From Evansella halocellulosilytica (GTDB lineage: Bacteria; Bacillota; Bacilli; Bacillales; Salisediminibacteriaceae): 64,000 bases of DNA. A program made the position numbers and the translations under genes. The DNA is taken from positions 2,457,370-2,521,369 of the forward strand of contig NZ_NIST01000001.1 in NCBI RefSeq assembly GCF_002335745.1, read 5' to 3'. The notes below the pieces were generated by a model. That model saw only the letters and a program-made list of their open reading frames with translations. It was not told the DNA's origin and made no database searches. This document shows positions 17,230 to 25,919 of the stretch, one piece after another; position 1 is the stretch's first letter, and every line of letters begins with the position of its first letter.

Positions 17230-17382
17230 CTATTCATTTCGCTCCTGAGTTGAAGCTTGCATACGCTCCTGAGGATGGTCATTGGTTGAGCCATCCGGAC
17301 GTTTTGAAGCATAAGCTGATTTAGCTCTTGCTTCACCTGAGGGCGATATTCTGTTTGGAAAGCCTTTTGCTTTGTTCCGCAC
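17230..17382 (-). CDS. sspK: Small acid-soluble spore protein K
   Basis: A 50-residue protein beginning [10 protein letters not shown] and containing [20 protein letters not shown] then PQERMQAS, which is the SspK consensus. The start is a GTG with AAAGGAGG 8 bases upstream. SspK is a minor spore protein made in the forespore, presumably under sigma-G; I could not define the promoter. It neighbours yfhJ as in B. subtilis. Confidence 0.88.
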   Translation of the reverse strand: MRNKAKGFPNRISPSGEARAKSAYASKRPDGSTNDHPQERMQASTQERNE

Positions 17383-17524
17383 AGTTAAAGCCTCCTTTAA
17401 AAACATCTATTTGAAAGTGGAACAAGAAATACTGACTAAATTGATTAGTCATTAGGGCACTCATAGTATGTGTGTGTTTGAATGCATAAATGAAATGTAA
17501 TTGTTGACAAGGAGACTGAAAGAT

Positions 17525-17791
17525 ATGAATGATTATCATGAACGATTAACGAATCGTTTATTAGAAAAAAACGATCATCTATCCTATGCTGAGGCAAGAA
17601 CGTGGATTGAACTGTTATGGGAAGATTTTGAAACCACATATGCAAAAGCAGGGAGAAAATATAAAGGAAAAGAAATGACGGAAAATATTATTAACCAATG
17701 GATCATGAATTACGGAGATCGTCTGCATGAAGTGCTAGTCGATAAACCGAAATATCGCGAATGGTTTGAAAAGAAAAAGTTTAACCATTAA
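17525..17791 (+). CDS. yfhJ: YfhJ, WVELL-family protein
   Basis: An 88-residue protein with the family's central motif, here TWIELLWEDFETTYAKAGRK. The length equals YfhJ of B. subtilis. AAGGAG precedes the ATG at 17525 by about 9 bases; upstream in-frame TTG codons lack a site. It diverges from sspK. The role is unknown. Confidence 0.9.
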   Translation: MNDYHERLTNRLLEKNDHLSYAEARTWIELLWEDFETTYAKAGRKYKGKEMTENIINQWIMNYGDRLHEVLVDKPKYREWFEKKKFNH

Positions 17792-17794
17792 TAC

Positions 17795-17844
17795 AATAAA
17801 AGCCCTGTATTATCACCATTTTTAGGATAACCAGGGCTTTTATT
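17795..17844 (+). terminator. Terminator of yfhJ
   Basis: AATAAAAGCCCTG and CAGGGCTTTTATT are perfectly complementary arms around a 24-base loop. Confidence 0.8.
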
Positions 17845-17982
17845 AAATGATAAGAAACAACCATGGCTACGCTTCTCGTAGCCACCATCTACAATGAAAA
17901 TGAGTTTCCAGCAAAGTGTGGATGACCATAAAATATCAATCACTCGATTGGTGTCTAGACTTCAGGCACGAGCGTTTATTAC

Positions 17983-18167
17983 ACGAGCTTCCACACGGAT
18001 GTGGTGACTTCGGTGTTCCCACAGGACGCGGGGGTTTTAGCCGAAGATCTTATCTTACGAGTTGTCTCGACTGATAGGACGTCCTAATGCCGGGCATGCC
18101 AAAGGACGTGGCGTATTGCCCGGTTGACGGATCTAGCCTCAAAGTGATACTGGAAGAGGAAGAGACA
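17983..18167. repeat. Hairpin-rich dispersed repeat, long copy
   Basis: The block starts ACGAGCTTCCACACGGATGT and holds a CCACA/TGTGG hairpin, a TTTTAGCC-GAAGATC box, CATGCC-AAGGACGTGGC and a terminal AGAGGAAGAGACA. All four recur in the same order at 32276-32417. Shorter relatives flank the 16S gene. The GC-rich tail continues to about 18215. Nothing in the remainder of the gap to 18225 looks coding. Confidence 0.75.
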
Positions 18168-18224
18168 GCAGTTTTCGGCTCGAGGTCGCTTCGCCGATAG
18201 GCGGGCGCCTTGCGCTTTTCGTTG

Positions 18225-19211
18225 TTAACTCGACTCTGCAACGACTTCTAATTTTCGCTGCAATGTTTCAGTATTATAAATCCAGCCTGTATAGGATGAT
18301 AAAATGTTCAAGTTTTTATCAAGCCGGACAATCGCAATAAATGGGTAATATCCTTTGCTTCGATAGCGAAGGTCAACAAATTTTACAGTATAACCATGAG
18401 TTTCTTTCGACACTTCCCATCGGTAAGCTGGCGAAAAAGATAAAAAGGCATGCAAATTATCATCTTTTCTTGCAGCATTTATAATCGGGTCATCAGGAAT
18501 CGGTTCAAAAGGGTAAGTCTCAAAATAATTAATCTTCTGTTTACGGGATTCTGCGACGTACATTTTTTTAGGTGTTCGTATAACAACATGCCACAGGTTC
18601 CATTTAAAAGTTGGAGAAATAAAAATATGGCTTGCATCAGGATGGCGACTTTTTAACGTATTGTATACTTGCCTTTGCACATACGTTCTCCAAATGTAGT
18701 ACATGGCAATGAAACCATACATGATTAAAAAGGTCCATCCAGGGTCAGTGCCAAACCTCCAAAACAAAATAGCAACGATATGTGTAATAAAAATAAATGG
18801 ATCAAAAATGTTGATAATGCCTAGAGCGGTCCACTTTTGATTGAATGGGGCAAAAGCTTTCGTCCCATATGCATTAAAAATATCAACAAATACATGAATA
18901 AACACGGCTAGAAAGGTCCAAAGCCATAAATGGAGAAGGTTTATATCAGGCATTAACCCATACAAGAATAATGTAATGAGTGTCGGCCAAATAAACCACG
19001 CAGGAACAGAGTGAGTTGCTCCGCGGTGATTGCGAATATACGACGCATTGTTTTTCAGCTTTAGGATAGTGTCAAAATCAGGTGCTTGTGATCCTACGAT
19101 CGCTCCAACCATAACTGCTTGTGTCATAGCAGGACTATTAGATACAACAGGGTCTAATGTGGCGAGTCCTCCTATTGCTATCCCCATTACGACGTGAGTT
19201 CCAGTGTCCAA
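18225..19211 (-). CDS. yfhP: Membrane-bound metal-dependent hydrolase YfhP
   Basis: A 328-residue protein with MDTGTHVVMGIAIGGLA at the N-terminus, VGSQAPDFDTILKL near residue 40 and HRGATHSVPAW near residue 63. These His/Asp motifs are typical of the YdjM/DUF457 integral membrane hydrolases. Four to six hydrophobic segments follow, then a soluble C-terminal domain of about 130 residues. Position next to mutY is conserved with B. subtilis, where yfhP is implicated in regulation of neighbouring genes. The biochemical substrate is unknown. Confidence 0.9.
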   Translation of the reverse strand: MDTGTHVVMGIAIGGLATLDPVVSNSPAMTQAVMVGAIVGSQAPDFDTILKLKNNASYIRNHRGATHSVPAWFIWPTLITLFLYGLMPDINLLHLWLWTFLAVFIHVFVDIFNAYGTKAFAPFNQKWTALGIINIFDPFIFITHIVAILFWRFGTDPGWTFLIMYGFIAMYYIWRTYVQRQVYNTLKSRHPDASHIFISPTFKWNLWHVVIRTPKKMYVAESRKQKINYFETYPFEPIPDDPIINAARKDDNLHAFLSFSPAYRWEVSKETHGYTVKFVDLRYRSKGYYPFIAIVRLDKNLNILSSYTGWIYNTETLQRKLEVVAESS

Positions 19212-19413
19212 CCGCGACCCTCCTTAATGAATCCAATACATATTCCTGATAAAATATATGTAATCGAATTTTAAACGATTTGATTTATACGTTTAAATGT
19301 ATTCGTTCAGGTAATAGAGAATTTGTACAGTCAATGGATATTCGACTAGCTAAAATGATAGACCTACATATATTTTTACCCAAATTACTTTGATTTAAAA
19401 AGGAGAATTGTAA

Positions 19414-19725
19414 ATGTCATCACCAATCCAAGTGTTTTTAGAGTATAAAATCAAGCATGATAAAAAAGAAGAGTATGAGTCATATATGCCAAAACTGCTC
19501 CAGCAATTAACCGATTATGAGGCTGATGAAATTGATTGGTATGAAGCAGCTGATCAAGATTATTTGTATGTAGAAATGTTTAAATTGCCAACAATGTCCC
19601 ACTATTATGCGATGAAAGAAAGTAGGTCTAAGAAGGATCATCCGCTGTTCGGTGAGCTTGATACCTTCATTGAAGGCGGCTTACATAAACTTCATTGCTG
19701 GGCATTTTTACAGAAAAATCATTAA
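19414..19725 (+). CDS. Conserved small protein, possible dimeric alpha/beta-barrel fold
   Basis: A 103-residue protein with VFLEYKIKHDKKEEYESYMP, a central DWYEAADQDYLYVEMFK and a C-terminal LHCWAFLQK strand. The order of secondary structure resembles ABM-type dimeric barrels, but this is an inference. AGGAG precedes the ATG. It lies 35 bp before mutY and is probably co-transcribed with it. I cannot assign a function. Confidence 0.78.
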   Translation: MSSPIQVFLEYKIKHDKKEEYESYMPKLLQQLTDYEADEIDWYEAADQDYLYVEMFKLPTMSHYYAMKESRSKKDHPLFGELDTFIEGGLHKLHCWAFLQKNH

Positions 19726-19760
19726 GCTAAATGGGAAGAGGACAACTAGGAGGAAAGCGT

Positions 19761-20867
19761 ATGTCATCAAATATAAGTGAAATCCAATCATTCGCTGCCG
19801 AACAATTTCAATATGATTTGATCGAATGGTTTGAATATCATCAAAGAGATTTGCCATGGAGAAAAGATCAAGACCCATATAAAGTATGGGTATCCGAAAT
19901 TATGCTGCAACAAACGAGAGTCGATACTGTCATCCCTTATTATAAAAGGTTCATGAGTTTATTTCCGACAGCGAGCGATTTAGCCAAAGCTGAGGAAGAG
20001 ACCGTTCTAAAAGCATGGGAAGGGTTAGGATACTACTCTAGAGCAAGAAATCTACATCAAGCAGTGAAAGAAGTAGACGAGAAATATGGTGGAGTCGTTC
20101 CTGATTCAAAAGATGGCGTACATAGTTTGAAAGGAGTCGGCCCTTATACGGCAGGAGCGATTTTAAGTATTGCTTATGATATACCTACACCTGCAGTTGA
20201 CGGTAATGTCATGAGGGTTTTATCAAGAATATTTACGATCTATGATGATATTAGTAAACCAGCTACTCGTAAAAAATTTGAAGCAATTGTTGAAGAAATT
20301 ATCTCGAAAAATAATCCTTCATATTTTAACCAAGGTTTGATGGAATTAGGTGCATTAGTTTGTACACCGATGAGCCCGTCATGTCTGTTGTGCCCCGTAC
20401 AAGCTCATTGTAAAGCTAGGGATGAAGGAGTTCAGCAATTATTACCAGTGAAAGCGAAGAAAAAGCCACCAAAATCAAAGAATATGAAGGCTGTCATTAT
20501 TGAAGATGCGGACGGAAATGTGCTAATCGAACGACGACCAGAGACGGGGTTGCTAGCAAAATTGTGGCAATTCCCAAATATCGAAGCATCTACCGAACAA
20601 AATGAAGATTTACAAAGCTATATAGAAAATCTAAATGTAGAAGGTAACATGATTGGGCCGGTACAACACGTAAAGCATGTTTTTTCTCATATTGTTTGGG
20701 AAATTGATGTATATACAGTACAAGCTGATACAATCATTAATCGTGACTTTTACGATGATGAAGGAGAAATACGCTTTGTACCGAAAGATGAAATACATTG
20801 GTATCCGTTTCCGGTATCACATCAAAAGATCATGAAAGAACAGGTGATGAAATCGGTTCACAGTTAG
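19761..20867 (+). CDS. mutY: A/G-specific adenine DNA glycosylase
   Basis: The 368-residue enzyme removes adenine mispaired with 8-oxoguanine. Catalytic Glu46 (SEIMLQQTRV) and Asp147 (PAVDGNVMRVL) are present, as are the helix-hairpin-helix LKGVGPYTAGAI and the [4Fe-4S] cysteines 201, 208, 211 and 217 with the correct C-x6-C-x2-C-x5-C spacing. The C-terminal NUDIX-like domain (from about residue 245) reads the oxidised base. The ATG at 19761 lies 7 bases after AGGAGG; an earlier ATG at 19731 is in frame but poorly placed. Confidence 0.96.
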   Translation: MSSNISEIQSFAAEQFQYDLIEWFEYHQRDLPWRKDQDPYKVWVSEIMLQQTRVDTVIPYYKRFMSLFPTASDLAKAEEETVLKAWEGLGYYSRARNLHQAVKEVDEKYGGVVPDSKDGVHSLKGVGPYTAGAILSIAYDIPTPAVDGNVMRVLSRIFTIYDDISKPATRKKFEAIVEEIISKNNPSYFNQGLMELGALVCTPMSPSCLLCPVQAHCKARDEGVQQLLPVKAKKKPPKSKNMKAVIIEDADGNVLIERRPETGLLAKLWQFPNIEASTEQNEDLQSYIENLNVEGNMIGPVQHVKHVFSHIVWEIDVYTVQADTIINRDFYDDEGEIRFVPKDEIHWYPFPVSHQKIMKEQVMKSVHS

Positions 20868-20904
20868 TACTTCACATCTTGTTTTACGGAAAGGGGTTCA
20901 CGTC

Positions 20905-21663
20905 ATGGATATGCAACTACACGGGAAAAAAGTGTTGATCACTGGAGGATCAAAAGGTATAGGGAAAGGGATCGCAAAATCATTTTTGACTGAAGGTGCG
21001 GATGTTGGAATTGTCGCAAGAGGAGAATCCAGTCTAAATCAAGCTAAACACGACTTACCAAAAGTAAAAACGTTTCAAGCTGACCTGGTCGACAAAAAAG
21101 CAAGGGACCACGTCTTCGAACAATTTATAAATGAATTCGGCCATATTGATATACTCGTTAACAACGTAGGTGGCAGCAATGGCGGAGTAACGATGGAAAC
21201 GTCTATTGAACAATTTGAAGAGGCAATGCAGCTTAATTATTTTTCAGCAGTCCACTTCAGTCAGCTCGCTGTACCATATATGAGGCATTATAATTCCGGT
21301 TCAATTGTTAATATTTCATCTATTTTTGGCAGAGAAGCTGGTGGAAAGCCAACATATAACAGTGCAAAATCTGCGATGATTAGTTTTACAAAATCGTTAG
21401 CGGATGAAGTGATTAAAGACGGCATTCGTGTCAATGGTGTTGCTCCAGGCTCTATTTTACATCCATCGGGAAATTGGCAGAGAAGACTTGAAGAAAACCC
21501 AGAGAAGATTAATCAGTTTGTACAAGACTCGATACCTGCTGGGCGCTTTGGTACTGTTGAGGAGATTGCTGATGTCGTAATCTTTTTAGCTTCTCCAAAA
21601 GCAAGCTGGGTTGTCGGAGCGACTCTAAATGTAGATGGTGGTCAATCACATTCAAACTTTTAG
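20905..21663 (+). CDS. Short-chain dehydrogenase/reductase
   Basis: A 252-residue classical SDR: TGGSKGIGKGIA cofactor motif, NNVGG, catalytic Ser and YNSAK (Tyr-x-x-x-Lys), and the C-terminal VVGATLNVDGGQS. It resembles 3-oxoacyl-ACP reductase-like enzymes; the true enoyl reductase FabL of this locus lies at 30826. AAAGGGG precedes the ATG. It follows mutY by 37 bp, so may be in the same transcript. The substrate is unknown. Confidence 0.88.
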   Translation: MDMQLHGKKVLITGGSKGIGKGIAKSFLTEGADVGIVARGESSLNQAKHDLPKVKTFQADLVDKKARDHVFEQFINEFGHIDILVNNVGGSNGGVTMETSIEQFEEAMQLNYFSAVHFSQLAVPYMRHYNSGSIVNISSIFGREAGGKPTYNSAKSAMISFTKSLADEVIKDGIRVNGVAPGSILHPSGNWQRRLEENPEKINQFVQDSIPAGRFGTVEEIADVVIFLASPKASWVVGATLNVDGGQSHSNF

Positions 21664-21810
21664 CTGACTATTAGATTTAGTTTTTTTTCTGCAATCGCTA
21701 TACCCAGAAGCTTTCACCAAAAAGCTTAGCGTTCTTTTCTCTTTATAGTTTTTGATAAATGAGCAGCAATGATAACAATGAGAAATACTGATGAGATGTT
21801 TCATAGTGAA

Positions 21811-21838
21811 AAAGTCCATTAAAGAATGGGCTTTTTTT
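21811..21838 (+). terminator. Terminator after the SDR gene
   Basis: AAAGTCCATT pairs with AATGGGCTTT around AAAG, followed by TTTT. The rest of the 21664-21950 gap shows nothing recognisable. Confidence 0.75.
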
Positions 21839-21953
21839 GTTTGTAAATAATAAATCAATGGTTACTTATGGTAGGAAAAATGAAATGTGAATGAAATTGA
21901 ATGATTATTGGTCGATTAAGTGATTATATGTGAATGTTTTTGAGTGAAAATGA

Positions 21954-21982
21954 TTGATTTGTGAAAACGTTTTATTTATAAT
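21954..21982 (+). promoter_or_regulatory. fru operon promoter with cre-like CcpA site
   Basis: TTGATT (21954-21959) and TATAAT (21977-21982) are spaced by 17 bp. The spacer holds TGAAAACGTTTTAT (21962-21975), which fits the cre consensus TGWAARCGYTWNCW at 13 of 14 positions. CcpA bound here would overlap RNA polymerase. Confidence 0.7.
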
Positions 21983-22025
21983 AATGATTACAACGTATTC
22001 AAACAAAATAAAGGAGATTTAAATC

Positions 22026-22784
22026 GTGCTTACATTTGAAAGACAACAAATGATTTTAAAGCTTCTTGAAGAGAAAAAGGTTGTAAAAATTCAAGAATTG
22101 GTTGAAGAAACCGATGCATCTGAATCAACGATACGTAGAGACCTTACTGAACTAGAGAACAGTGGTCATTTAAAAAGGGTTCACGGTGGAGCTTCATTGT
22201 TAACTCGAAAAACGGATGAACCAACTGTTGAAGAAAAAGAAGCGAAAAATAATGAAGAAAAACGTGCGATTGGTCAGTATGCAGCCTCATTAGTCAATGA
22301 TGGCGATTGTTTATTTATTGATGCCGGAACGACTACAAAAGCACTGATCGAACATTTAACGAATAAGGATTTAGTCGTCGTAACGAACGGTTTAAATATT
22401 ATAACGGAGCTGTTAAAGCACGGAATCAAAACGTACGTAACTGGCGGTCTTGTAAAAGAAGGAACCCATGCTTTTATCGGAAGGGGAGCTGTAGACAGCC
22501 TCACAAATTATCAGTTTGATAAAGCTTTTATCGGAACGAATGGGATTCACCTATTAAATGGTTTTTCGACTCCGGATCCTGAGGAAGCGTTTATTAAAAA
22601 AGTTGCCATCCAAAGAGCCAATGAGCCAATTGTTTTAGCCGATCATACAAAGTTCGGTGATGTATCGTTTGCAAAAATAGCTCGTTTACACGAAGCGATG
22701 ATCATTACGTCAAATCAATTAGAAAGTAATGTTCAAAAACAGTATGAAGAGAAGACAGAACTTAAGGTGGTGAACATCAGATGA
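22026..22784 (+). CDS. fruR: DeoR-family transcriptional repressor of the fructose operon
   Basis: The 252-residue protein has an N-terminal DeoR helix-turn-helix (ERQQMILKLLEE, then DASESTIRRDLTELE) and a DeoR sensor domain with DAGTTTKAL and TGGLVKEGTHAFIG. Its first position in a three-gene fructose operon identifies it as FruR, which is expected to respond to fructose 1-phosphate. The GTG start is preceded by AAAGGAGA. It overlaps fruK by 4 bp. Confidence 0.92.
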   Translation: MLTFERQQMILKLLEEKKVVKIQELVEETDASESTIRRDLTELENSGHLKRVHGGASLLTRKTDEPTVEEKEAKNNEEKRAIGQYAASLVNDGDCLFIDAGTTTKALIEHLTNKDLVVVTNGLNIITELLKHGIKTYVTGGLVKEGTHAFIGRGAVDSLTNYQFDKAFIGTNGIHLLNGFSTPDPEEAFIKKVAIQRANEPIVLADHTKFGDVSFAKIARLHEAMIITSNQLESNVQKQYEEKTELKVVNIR

Positions 22785-23692
22785 TTTATACACTTACACT
22801 GAATCCATCTGTAGACTATATCGTTTCAGTTGACCCTTTTGAATTAGGAAAAACGAACAGAACGACAGAAGAAATGAAAAACCCAGGAGGAAAAGGGATC
22901 AATGTCTCAAGGGTTCTTCAAAATTTACACATTGAAAGTAAAGCGCTCGGTTTTATTGGGGGATTTACAGGAAGCTTCATAGAGACAGCTTTGAAAAATG
23001 AAAACATCGCTACAGATTTTATTGAAATTGATGGTGATACAAGAATTAATGTCAAACTTAAGACGACTACTGAAACGGAAGTAAACGGTAAATCCCCGAC
23101 GATTACAACAAGCCATATTGAACATTTAATGAGAAAGTTAAATGTGCTGCAAAAAGGTGACTTTTTAGTATTGGCAGGCAGTGTGCCAGATTCGTTACCT
23201 GCATCATTTTATGCAACTTTGATGGAAGAGTTGGAAGCAACTGGCGCATACATGATCGTTGATACGAGTGGAGAAGCGCTTTCGGAAAGCATTGAAGCAA
23301 ATCCATTTTTAATAAAGCCAAACGAAAATGAAGTAGCTGAAATGTTTGGTTGTAAAAACGTCACGAAGGAACAAGCTGTCGACTTCGGTAAACAGTTAAT
23401 TAAAAAAGGGGTACAAAACATTATTATTTCCATGGCAGGACGCGGGGCACTATTTTTAAATGATGAAAAGGTTCTATTTGCTAATGTACCTAAAGGTAAA
23501 GTGAGAAACTCTGTCGGAGCCGGAGACTCGGTCGTTGCCGGGTTCATTGCTTCTTATGTGCAAGAAAAAAATGTTGAGGAAGCGTTTCGTAATGGGATTG
23601 CTGCGGGAAGCGCATCCGCTTTTTCAGATGGATTTTGTACAAAAGAGACGATCCATGAGTTAAAGCAACAAATAAAGATAGAAATATTATAA
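22781..23692 (+). CDS. fruK: 1-phosphofructokinase
   Basis: The 303-residue PfkB/ribokinase-family enzyme phosphorylates fructose 1-phosphate to fructose 1,6-bisphosphate. PfkB signature 1 appears in NPGGKGINVSRVLQNL and signature 2 in NSVGAGDSVVAGFIA, with the catalytic Asp in GAGDS. The ATG overlaps the fruR stop (ATGA), so translation is coupled. FruA begins 15 bp later. Confidence 0.94.
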   Translation: MIYTLTLNPSVDYIVSVDPFELGKTNRTTEEMKNPGGKGINVSRVLQNLHIESKALGFIGGFTGSFIETALKNENIATDFIEIDGDTRINVKLKTTTETEVNGKSPTITTSHIEHLMRKLNVLQKGDFLVLAGSVPDSLPASFYATLMEELEATGAYMIVDTSGEALSESIEANPFLIKPNENEVAEMFGCKNVTKEQAVDFGKQLIKKGVQNIIISMAGRGALFLNDEKVLFANVPKGKVRNSVGAGDSVVAGFIASYVQEKNVEEAFRNGIAAGSASAFSDGFCTKETIHELKQQIKIEIL

Positions 23693-23707
23693 AGGGGTGT
23701 AAGCAAA

Positions 23708-25588
23708 ATGAGAATCGCAGACTTGTTATCAACAGATACGATGATTCTTGATCTTCAATCTACATCTAAGGATGAAGTTATTGAAGAATTAGCTAGTAAG
23801 CTTGATGAAGCTGGAAAACTTGCGGATAAAAAACAGTATATTGAAGCAATACAAAATCGCGAAAGTCAAAGTTCCACAGGAATTGGTGATGGGGTAGCCA
23901 TTCCGCATGCTAAAACTGCGGCAGTGAAAGAACCAGCGATCGTTTTTGGAAGAACAGAGAAAGGCCTTGATTACGATGCGCTTGATGGTCAGCCAAGCCA
24001 TTTGTTCTTTATGATCGCTGCGAGTGAAGGGGCGAATAATGAACATTTACAAACGTTATCTCGTCTATCAACATTACTTATCGACGAAGACTTTCGCAGC
24101 ATTTTATTAAAAGCCGAAACAAAGGATGAAATCCTTGTTGCGATTAATGAAAAAGAAGCAGAAAAGCTTGATGACCACGAACAAGAAACCGTATCAAGTG
24201 AAGCTGAAGAGAAATATATTTTAGCTGTTACTGCATGTCCAACAGGGATTGCCCATACGTACATGGCGGCTGACTCTTTAAAAGAAAAAGCGAAAGCGAT
24301 GGGGGTCAGCATAAAAGTTCAGACAAACGGGTCTGACGGAGTGAAAAATAAACTTACGAGTGATGATATTGAAAAAGCTGATGCCATTATTATTGCTGCG
24401 GATACGAAGGTAGAAAAAGAACATTTTGTTGGAAAACCGTTAATTGAAACAGCCGTAACCGATGGCATTCGAAAGCCAGAAGAATTACTCACAAGAGCAG
24501 TGAATGGAGATGCACCAATATTTGAGGGTGATGGAAGCAGCAAATCGGCTAGTGACGAAGAAAGTTCTGGCAAGAAATCTGGCTTTTACAAGCATTTAAT
24601 GAACGGTGTTTCAAACATGCTGCCATTTGTTGTAGGTGGAGGTATATTGATTGCTTTATCCTTCTTCTTCGGAATTGATGCAGCAGATCCTAATAGTCCT
24701 GATTATCATCCATTAGCTGAAGCGCTAGATACGATTGGCGGAGGAACAGCATTCGGACTAATGATTCCGGTATTAGCAGCATTTATTGCGATGAGTATTG
24801 CTGATCGTCCTGGTTTTGCACCTGGTATGGTTGCGGGTTTAATTGCTTCAACTGGTGAAGCCGGATTTTTAGGTGGAATTATCGCAGGTTTCTTAGCTGG
24901 TTATATCGTCGTTTTACTGAAAAAGGTGTTTAATTTTGTACCCGCTTCATTAGCTGGTATTAAAACGATTTTATTTTATCCCTTGTTCGGAATCTTTTTA
25001 GCAGGATATATTATGCTTGAATTAATCGTTGATCCTGTGCAAGGATTGAATACCATGTTAGAAAACTGGTTAGGAAACATGGGGACAGGGAATATTGTTC
25101 TGCTCGGTATTTTACTAGGCGGAATGATGTCAATCGATATGGGCGGACCGATTAACAAAGCTGCCTTTACGTTCGGAATTGCAATGATCGACGCTGGAAA
25201 CTATGCTCCACATGCCGCGATTATGGCTGGTGGAATGGTGCCTCCTCTAGGAATTGCTTTAGCTACAACGTTTTTCAAAAACAAATTTACAAAACAAGAG
25301 CTTGAAGCAGGAAAAACAAACTATGTATTAGGTGCATCTTTCATTACAGAAGGAGCGATTCCATTTGCAGCTTCTGATCCAGGGCGTGTCATTCCGTCTG
25401 CTGTAACAGGCTCGGCTATTGCTGGTGGTTTAGCTATGTTATTTGGGAATACGTTGTTAGCCCCACATGGCGGTGCATTCGTCATCTTTGTCGCTGTAGA
25501 AAATTGGCCGCTGTATTTGTTAGCAATCTTAATAGGAGCTATCGTTACAGCAGTCATGCTTGGCGTTTGGAAAAAGCCAGTCAAATAA
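23708..25588 (+). CDS. fruA: Fructose-specific PTS enzyme IIABC
   Basis: A 626-residue fused transporter that imports fructose as fructose 1-phosphate. The IIA domain (1-150) has its phosphorylated His67 in GVAIPHAKT. The IIB domain (about 170-270) has Cys177 in TACPTGIAHTYMAA. The IIC membrane domain (about 290-626) carries PFVVGGGILIALSF and GGMMSIDMGGPINKAAF. Domain order and length are those of B. subtilis FruA. RBS AAAGGGG precedes the ATG. The operon ends in a clear terminator. Confidence 0.96.
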   Translation: MRIADLLSTDTMILDLQSTSKDEVIEELASKLDEAGKLADKKQYIEAIQNRESQSSTGIGDGVAIPHAKTAAVKEPAIVFGRTEKGLDYDALDGQPSHLFFMIAASEGANNEHLQTLSRLSTLLIDEDFRSILLKAETKDEILVAINEKEAEKLDDHEQETVSSEAEEKYILAVTACPTGIAHTYMAADSLKEKAKAMGVSIKVQTNGSDGVKNKLTSDDIEKADAIIIAADTKVEKEHFVGKPLIETAVTDGIRKPEELLTRAVNGDAPIFEGDGSSKSASDEESSGKKSGFYKHLMNGVSNMLPFVVGGGILIALSFFFGIDAADPNSPDYHPLAEALDTIGGGTAFGLMIPVLAAFIAMSIADRPGFAPGMVAGLIASTGEAGFLGGIIAGFLAGYIVVLLKKVFNFVPASLAGIKTILFYPLFGIFLAGYIMLELIVDPVQGLNTMLENWLGNMGTGNIVLLGILLGGMMSIDMGGPINKAAFTFGIAMIDAGNYAPHAAIMAGGMVPPLGIALATTFFKNKFTKQELEAGKTNYVLGASFITEGAIPFAASDPGRVIPSAVTGSAIAGGLAMLFGNTLLAPHGGAFVIFVAVENWPLYLLAILIGAIVTAVMLGVWKKPVK

Positions 25589-25598
25589 CTTTCATATG

Positions 25599-25642
25599 AA
25601 CGGTTAGGTAATGATAAAATTGCCTAACCGTTTTCTTTTTTA
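25599..25642 (+). terminator. Terminator of fruRKA
   Basis: AACGGTTAGG and CCTAACCGTT pair perfectly, followed by TTCTTTTTT. Confidence 0.9.
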
Positions 25643-25709
25643 AATTAATATAATTTGAATCTCTCAATCGTTTTCTAGGCCCAAAGAGCGGTTACATCAC
25701 GAGCTTAGT

Positions 25710-25743
25710 ACCGCCAAGAGAGGATTTCAGCATCCTTGACGGT
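25710..25743. other. Isolated hairpin with related downstream block
   Basis: ACCGCCAAG-AGAGGAT pairs with ATCC-TTGACGGT. A second CCGTCAAGAGAGGGAG block follows near 25764. The flanking CACGAGCTT resembles the start of the larger repeats at 17983 and 32276. No T-run follows. Confidence 0.4.
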
Positions 25744-25919
25744 AGAAAATGCCGAAATAGTATCCGTCAAGAGAGGGAGAAGAGGATTTCCTTATGATTA
25801 AATAATTGAAAATTTCCATCATTTACAACAATGAAATTTTTTCATAAAAAATGTGTAAAAATAAACAATTCGCTACTCGAAATATGTTAACATAATGAAA
25901 AGCAGAAGGAGGAGTTTTG

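Noticed and set aside
20905..21663. SDR gene as fabL because it follows mutY
   Set aside because: The gene at 30826 carries the FabL-specific stretches and the conserved sspE neighbour.
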